Shown: piece by piece, positions 60,124-64,000 of the stretch
How positions within the stretch are numbered: position 1 is the stretch's first letter
Layout of the letters: the number at the start of each line of letters is the position of its first letter
Source: Oscillospiraceae bacterium
GTDB lineage: Bacteria; Bacillota; Clostridia; Oscillospirales; CAG-382
NCBI GenBank assembly: GCA_015063885.1
Contig: SVTH01000008.1
Coordinates: 62,001 to 126,000 of the forward strand
DNA length: 64,000 nucleotides
Reading direction: 5' to 3'
Made by a program: the position numbers and the translations under genes
The notes under the pieces: model-generated
The model's database searches: none
Seen by the model: only the letters and a program-made list of their open reading frames with translations
Told to the model about the DNA's origin: nothing

Positions 60124-60160
60124 AAAAACCCGCAAGAATCAAGGATTCATGCGGGTTTTC
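60124..60160 (-). terminator. terminator that originally followed tRNA-Trp
   Basis: A long stem (ACCCGCA with TGCGGGT, extended by GAATC/GATTC) is flanked by A and T runs just beyond the CCA end of the tRNA fragment. Confidence 0.8.
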
Positions 60161-60164
60161 TGCG

Positions 60165-60209
60165 TGGCAGGGGCAGTAGGACTTGAACCCACGACCAACG
60201 GTTTTGGAG
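60165..60209 (-). tRNA. 3' fragment of tRNA-Trp (CCA), broken at the anticodon loop; attachment-site copy
   Basis: On the minus strand the 45 bases read from anticodon loop CTCCAAA through ACCGT, the variable loop, T-arm GTGGG-TTCAAGT-CCTAC, acceptor 3' strand TGCCCCT, G and an encoded CCA. The anticodon CCA fits tryptophan. The next bases toward the 5' side (rc AGCCA) do not pair with ACCGT and no D-arm or acceptor partner exists. It is therefore not a working tRNA but the duplicated 3' half left by site-specific integration. Confidence 0.85.
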
Positions 60210-60546
60210 TGGCTCAAAAAGTCCGAAACCCCTTGAAAACACTGGCTTTTTGCAACGACTTTCAGAGCATCAAAACCTAAAATGCTATGCGTTGATGCTT
60301 TTTTGATGCTATTCCCCGAATTTGCTTCATTGTATCCCCACGGATTTTTTGATGATGCTCAAAATTAAAGGTTGATGCTGTAATTCCCAACATCAACCTT
60401 TTGATAATTTATACACGAGCTATGATGCTCCGCATCCCACCCCGAGAGTTATAACTCCCCTCTCAGCGTTGACATCTTAACTCTAAATCACCCCTTTGTC
60501 AAGTGTCAATATTTGATACGCTATAGACAAAGATGAGCCGTGAATT

Positions 60547-61473
60547 TTATACTTTGCAATCTTCGATTATATCATGCGATAGTTTTGCTAAAACACGTTT
60601 GTCCCAATCTGATTCCTCAATGTAATTCATGTAAACCAAATCCTTAGCTTCTGCAGGCGATGCAAAAAGCTCTGGATAACTTTCTGCTAAGCTTTGGAAA
60701 TATTTCTCGTTGTATATATATGCCGTGCGTATTATGTCTCTAACATAATCGCCATGTTTATTGTATAACTCATATAAGTTCAAAGTTTTAGCTGCCGTTT
60801 TTTGTTTATTAATTAGTCCAGTAGGAACCTGAGGTTCCGGAGTAATTTCCAACTCATATTGTTCAGAAGCACCGAGCAACGCATCGATATCATTGCCATT
60901 AGAAAGACGAAAATGAAAATCCTTGCTATAAGAATCTCTGTATGGATACATAAAGTTCTCCTCAGATGCCTCACTGTCATATGTGTCAAAATCGTGCTTC
61001 GCCTGATTACAAACTGCACAGCAAGGGATTAGATTATACATAGAAATAGATAGATACGGATATTTTGACTTTGGAAAGAAATGGTCATACTGCGGTCGCA
61101 CTTTTTTCCTTTTTATTGTGAACACATAACTTCTGTTACAATACGGGCATATTTTTACTCCTAATTTTTCTGCCCATGTTCTTCCGTGAATTCTGTTTGT
61201 GAAATTCTTGTATAATTCGTTAAATTCTTTTTGAATATCCTTGTTGTCTATTTGTCCGATATTCTTAATCGCATCCAACAAATAAGTTATATCGCCTAAC
61301 AACATATCCTTTATTTTTCCATCATCCAGTATTCCGTCTGTAGATAAGTATGCAATGATTTTCGAATACGCAACGTTAGAAACGTTAGATTCCAACAGTC
61401 CTTTTAACTTAACAAAAGTATCTTTTTCGTATTCCTTTTTAAGAGATTCACTTATTTTATGAAGCTTTATCAT
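60547..61473 (-). CDS. HNH endonuclease
   Basis: This 308-residue protein has an HNH/zinc site VKICPYCNRSYVFTIKRK, then VRPQYDHFFPKSKYPYLSIS and YNLIPCCAVCNQAKHDFD at about 108-170. It has two CXXC pairs, the His of YDHFFP and the Asn/His of CNQAKH. The N-terminal 105 residues are helical and charged. It has no transport signal. HNH proteins of this look often act as nuclease effectors of defence modules with an ATPase, but no ATPase is present here. Its start overlaps the stop of the upstream small gene by 4 bases. The base composition is strongly AT-rich. Confidence 0.85.
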   Translation of the reverse strand: MIKLHKISESLKKEYEKDTFVKLKGLLESNVSNVAYSKIIAYLSTDGILDDGKIKDMLLGDITYLLDAIKNIGQIDNKDIQKEFNELYKNFTNRIHGRTWAEKLGVKICPYCNRSYVFTIKRKKVRPQYDHFFPKSKYPYLSISMYNLIPCCAVCNQAKHDFDTYDSEASEENFMYPYRDSYSKDFHFRLSNGNDIDALLGASEQYELEITPEPQVPTGLINKQKTAAKTLNLYELYNKHGDYVRDIIRTAYIYNEKYFQSLAESYPELFASPAEAKDLVYMNYIEESDWDKRVLAKLSHDIIEDCKV

Positions 61474-61733
61474 ACATCTGCCTCTCTTTCCAACAACGCA
61501 ATTTGTATTTCTATCGCTTCTTTTTGATGCTTTAAAAAATCAATCATTTGCGTGCGTTCTGATGTTGAAATAGGGGTTGCAACTAAAGGCGCATCCGCAA
61601 ATTGTTTGAGTTTCTTTCTTAAAATAGGTTCCCCAATTAAATCAATCTGTCTTTCTAAATCTTCTTTTTCCACCTCGCCTTTCTTAACTCTATCAATAAG
61701 ATTATTTATATAACGTCGAGCAAACTCTCCCAT
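61470..61733 (-). CDS. small coiled-coil protein upstream of the HNH gene, possibly 5'-truncated
   Basis: This 87-residue charged helical protein begins MGEFARRYINNLIDRVKKGE. It ends in a segment with heptad-like spacing (IDFLKHQKEAIEIQIALLER). Its stop overlaps the HNH start as ATGA, so the two are one operon. No ribosome-binding site lies before the ATG, and a stop codon sits eight codons upstream. A decayed plus-strand frame begins at the same point. The gene may therefore be the remaining 3' end of a longer partner. Function unknown. Confidence 0.6.
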   Translation of the reverse strand: MGEFARRYINNLIDRVKKGEVEKEDLERQIDLIGEPILRKKLKQFADAPLVATPISTSERTQMIDFLKHQKEAIEIQIALLEREADV

Positions 61734-61739
61734 ATTTAC

Positions 61740-61837
61740 ACCGATGTATTATGGGAAGATAAAAGCTCATTTGTTTTACCCGATGAACTACAAGGTGATG
61801 TGATTGGAATCGTGTGCGTCAAAAGCATCAGCAACTA
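61740..61837 (+). pseudogene. 3' remnant of an unidentified gene
   Basis: An open frame without start reads TDVLWEDKSSFVLPDELQGD and then VIGIVCVKSISN to a stop at 61837. The sequence looks protein-like but the beginning is missing at the junction with the minus-strand genes. Confidence 0.4.
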
Positions 61838-61900
61838 ATTTCTATTACGTTTTGAAGCGATGAGAAGTCGGGCATATAAACATTAAAGGAGATAGTAAAA

Positions 61901-62017
61901 ATGAAACGTCGATTTATCAAATTAATTAATAACGAAAGAAATAACGCAAAAATCACTTCAATCAAAGCTACCGAAAATCCCTGCTCTGGTGATGCAACTT
62001 CTGAAGATTTTACCTAA
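61901..62017 (+). CDS. 38-residue peptide
   Basis: ATG at 61901 follows AAAGGAG with 9 bases between. The peptide starts MKRRFIKLINNERNNAKITS and ends in a short segment with PCSG, DATSEDFT. The basic, hydrophobic start with an INNERNN block and a distinct Cys/Ser/Thr-containing end recalls small clostridial leader-core peptides, from memory. No modification enzyme or exporter lies nearby. It could also be the intact start of a decayed longer gene whose frame continues out of phase at 62005. Confidence 0.45.
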   Translation: MKRRFIKLINNERNNAKITSIKATENPCSGDATSEDFT

Positions 62018-62232
62018 ACGAAAAGAACGAGATCATCGGTATTTGCGACCGCATGAAGTTCTTATACGTCGGAGACTCCTTCGCAGATGGCGAACACAAG
62101 GATTATTTTTATCAAACTACCGATAAAGATTTTGAAATGCCCGAAGACTGGAAAGGACAAATTCAATTAATTCCGGTTATCATCAGTATTGTGGCTCAGG
62201 AACCGCCCCCTCCCCCTTCTGCAGTTCAGTAG
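62005..62232 (+). pseudogene. decayed frame, probable gene remnant
   Basis: A frame without its own start reads FYLNEKNEIIGICDRMKFLY and later KDYFYQTTDKDFEMPEDW, ending in IIS and a PPPPP stretch at 62232. The composition is protein-like. The first ATG is at 62053 and has no ribosome site. The frame is out of phase with the 38-residue peptide, so a frameshift in one ancestral gene is possible. Confidence 0.35.
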
Positions 62233-62463
62233 AAAGCGCAATTACAAGATTGCCCAAAAGAACAAGAGGAAACTCGATACTTTTCTGATAATCGCCTTAC
62301 TCTTCAATAGAAAAGCCTATATTGCATTTTGTTTCAGTGCGAGGCGCAAGTGTTGCGTCGGTATAGACAAAGAAAAGGAGTTGCGGAAAGCGCTTGCACA
62401 AAAGCGGTGTTTTGTATCTCGTTTTTACAGTTTTGTATTTTACCGTCGATTTTTGCATTCTTC

Positions 62464-62503
62464 AAAAAAGCATTGTGAAAACTGTGTTTTTGCAGTGCTT
62501 TTT
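62464..62503. terminator. hairpin with T-run in the element
   Basis: The imperfect long stem AAAAGCATTG...CAGTGCTTTTT has T and A flanks. The rest of 62233-62572 holds nothing I can support. Confidence 0.6.
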
Positions 62504-62572
62504 GTCTCGAATATGCTTGAAATATAACTCTTTCAAATGGTAAGAAAATCATGTGAAAGAGGTACCTACATA

Positions 62573-62601
62573 TTGAAAACGAGCACAGAATATGCTAAAA
62601 T
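62573..62601 (+). promoter_or_regulatory. promoter of the decayed element gene at 62623
   Basis: -35 TTGAAA, a 17-base spacer ending TATGC, -10 TAAAAT. AAGGAGG lies 6 bases before the ATG. Confidence 0.65.
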
Positions 62602-62622
62602 GAAAAGGAAGGAGGTGTGCTT

Positions 62623-63853
62623 ATGAAAAAGGAAAAAGAATATGGGCAGATGAAGATCGTCTCTCTTGACGGAAGTACTGTGTACAAGCACGGCCTCCAT
62701 TTGTTCGGGTTATCTGAGCTGACCGTTTTGAAAAACGAAAAGGTAGATACCGACCGATTCAGAGGTGTATTGGACGAAAGCTTGGACACGATTCGGTTAG
62801 AGCAGCTTTGCAAGGAAAAGAGGAAAGAACTTCCCTTTCCGTTTATGGAACAGGGGTGCACACGAGCGTTAGTAAACGTTCGCTTTGACCACGCGGTAAA
62901 GCTGTTTGAACAATACGGCAGAAGATACGTGCGGTATGGGTATTCGGTTACCGATGAGGATATGAACGACCACGTTTGTGTCCGCTATGAAAACAATTGC
63001 CCTGTTCTTATTGCCGTTGAAGTGCCGTATGACAAGGACAAGAGCTATTCTCCCGTAGAAAGCCCCATAGACAAAAGCTTACTTGGGAAATACTTTGCTT
63101 ATGATGAAAAGACACGCTCTTACCGCAGAAGCACGAAGGATAGACAAAGCGAAGCGGATGTACAGCGTAGATACAAGCAAGGTATTAAACGAGCTTGGTA
63201 AATACAAAACCGATTACAAGGATTCACACAGCGGAAAGCTCCCCCGCTTCTTCAAGCACATCACCGAGGGTAACGTTTCCGCAAGAGATGACGACGTATC
63301 TATGAACACGCCGATGTCTTTTATCTTCGATGCAGTGGAAAGCTGTAACAACAGAAGTGCAAAGACACAAACGGTAAAGCTAATCGATTTGTTTGATCTT
63401 GATACCTCCGACAGTGATGCCAACGATACGCACAGGAAGCAAAAGATTATTCAAACCGTAAAGGATGCGTATTCTCAAATACAGCATCTGCAGATCGGGA
63501 TGAAGAAAGACGATGAGAAGCAGTACCGAAAAGAAATAGCTGATGATCTGTTTGCCAAATGTCTTGAAGTTGCTTCCAAGCATATTGTAAACGACCACGT
63601 CTTGCACATGATCCTAAAAGAGATCGACAACGACAAGAAAGAAAAGTACGATATCGGAAGTGCAAAGAGTTTTCTGTTTGCGGTGTTGCTATACGAGAAA
63701 AACAAACGTCTGCTGAACAAGGTAAAAGGTATGGACACGCATATCTTCTCCGAGCTGATGTTGTACGAAAACGAAGATGACGGGAATATGTTCGTTACCG
63801 AAACCATATACGGACACCGTCATATCATCTATGATTTTGAAACAATGAAATAA
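62623..63853 (+). pseudogene. frameshifted, probably internally deleted large element protein
   Basis: From the ATG at 62623 (behind AAGGAGG) the first frame gives 192 residues to a stop at 63201, including YGRRYVRYGYSVTDEDMNDH and VPYDKDKSYSPVESPIDKSL. The +1 frame then carries protein-like sequence to 63853 (MNTPMSFIFDAVESCNNRSA, DVSDSDANDTHRK-like DLDTSDSDANDTHRKQK, HIVNDHVLHMILKEIDNDKK). The two halves match, from memory, the ends of a much longer protein of clostridial mobile elements that I associate with YonO-like RNA polymerases. No catalytic DxDxD motif is present, so the middle appears lost. Identification is uncertain. Confidence 0.5.
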
Positions 63854-63866
63854 CGAAACCGAATCA

Positions 63867-63898
63867 GGTACCGAGAAAAAACTCGGTGCCTTTTTTGT
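63867..63898 (+). terminator. terminator before the excisionase-like gene
   Basis: The stem GGTACCGAG/CTCGGTGCC has an A-rich loop and six T. Confidence 0.85.
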
Positions 63899-63920
63899 TT
63901 GTGATGAAAGGAGAAAACAA

Positions 63921-64000
63921 ATGAAAGAATCTATCTACAAATCCTTCGATGAGCTTCCCTGCTTTCTGAACGCAAAGCAGGTTGCAAATCTGCTGGGCAT
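63921..64000 (+). CDS. excisionase-like DNA-binding protein, 3'-truncated by window edge
   Basis: ATG at 63921 is preceded by AAAGGAG. The visible 26 codons read MKESIYKSFDELPCFLNAKQ and VANLLGI, the start of a MerR/Xis-type winged helix-turn-helix of the kind that sits just before a tyrosine integrase gene in Gram-positive elements. The rest is outside the window. Its place supports a Xis-Int pair to the right. An ordinary helix-turn-helix regulator remains possible. Confidence 0.65.
   Translation, partial: MKESIYKSFDELPCFLNAKQVANLLG

Larger units (their letters stand above)
59995..60430. repeat. eight TTGATGCT-type sites around the att core (candidate integrase arm sites)
   Basis: Sites with core GATGCT lie at 59995-60004, 60291-60300, 60302-60311, 60351-60360, 60371-60380 and 60421-60430 on the plus strand, and at 60073-60082 and 60265-60274 on the minus strand. 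Consensus is TTTGATGCTC. Such clusters next to a tRNA core are typical of binding sites for the N-terminal arm domain of tyrosine integrases or for an excisionase. Confidence 0.6.
59903..60546. other. attachment-site region without genes (644 bases)
   Basis: No gene is credible here. The stretch holds a terminator (60124), a tRNA-Trp 3' fragment (60165-60209), eight copies of a TTGATGCT-type site and an 11-base inverted repeat at 60367-60401. There is also a 17-base imperfect direct repeat at 59941-59957 and 60031-60047, differing at three positions, all transitions. Confidence 0.75.
60165..64000. mobile_element. left part of an integrated element at tRNA-Trp, continuing past the window
   Basis: The left boundary is the tRNA-Trp fragment with arm-like sites. 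Inside lie an HNH nuclease gene, a short partner gene, a short peptide gene, decayed frames, and the start of an excisionase-like gene (63921). Base composition and gene density differ from the chromosome to the left. An integrase and the intact tRNA-Trp are expected to the right. Because the fragment is on the minus strand with its CCA end to the left, the chromosome is on the left and the element on the right. Confidence 0.7.

Noticed and set aside
60059..60280. Plus-strand frame containing GAVGLEPTTNGFG
   Set aside because: This is the well-known false translation of the complement of a tRNA 3' end.
62189..62527. A 112-codon plus-strand frame
   Set aside because: No ribosome site, Lys/Phe/Cys-rich random look, and it runs through a terminator hairpin.

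Overview
The window looks like a chromosome segment of a Gram-positive member of the Bacillota, most likely a gut-type anaerobic clostridium (Oscillospirales or a related order). The reasons are strong GGAGG ribosome sites, many lipoprotein signal peptides with a lipobox Cys, a type I dockerin, a PPi-dependent phosphofructokinase, LytTR and ECF-sigma regulation, a FliB-like protein, and sigma-A promoters of the TTGCAT-N17-TATACT kind. The species cannot be fixed from the sequence alone.

Layout. 1-2104 (+): nnrD (partial), a lipoprotein and alr. 2150-3880 (-): a phosphoesterase and a membrane protein. 4030-28404 (-): one apparent 14-gene, 24-kb transcription unit with no gap above about 40 bp. 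It runs from a 2,396-residue surface subtilase with BspA-type leucine-rich repeats, through a lipoprotein, a complete oligopeptide ABC importer (OppA-B-C-D-F) and a small membrane protein, into five secreted lipoproteins (two thioredoxin-like) and a dockerin protein. 28608-32096 (+): the divergent unit, with a CXXC-tailed membrane protein, a polyferredoxin-thioredoxin fusion and an MFS carrier. 32135-36170 (-): an ABC-2 exporter with a lipoprotein, bracketed by a 32-bp direct repeat that is also a terminator. 36319-43914: FliB-like protein, GH3 glycosidase, nitroreductase, two XRE regulators and small proteins. 43012-47198: two lipoproteins divergent from a LytTR/GHKL two-component pair. 47241-51036: two GNAT acetyltransferases, a methyltransferase and pfp. 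52219-54873: two tandem ECF-sigma/partner pairs. 55091-59902: a membrane protein, a RibD-like reductase, two more methyltransferases, an XRE regulator and a membrane protein.

From about 60165 to the window end lies the left part of an integrated mobile element. A 45-nt tRNA-Trp 3' fragment breaks exactly at the anticodon loop and is surrounded by eight copies of a TTGATGCT-type site. It is followed by an HNH nuclease gene, decayed genes and the start of an excisionase-like gene; an integrase and the intact tRNA-Trp are expected beyond 64000.

The most interesting system is the pair of divergent units meeting at about 28.5 kb. The sequence suggests that surface proteolysis, peptide import and a dedicated extracytoplasmic thiol-redox branch are encoded together. 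In that reading electrons pass from cytoplasmic ferredoxin-type clusters through a membrane polyferredoxin to an outward-facing WCTPC thioredoxin domain and on to TlpA-like lipoproteins. Three proteins of this locus also share a C-terminal domain that I do not recognise.
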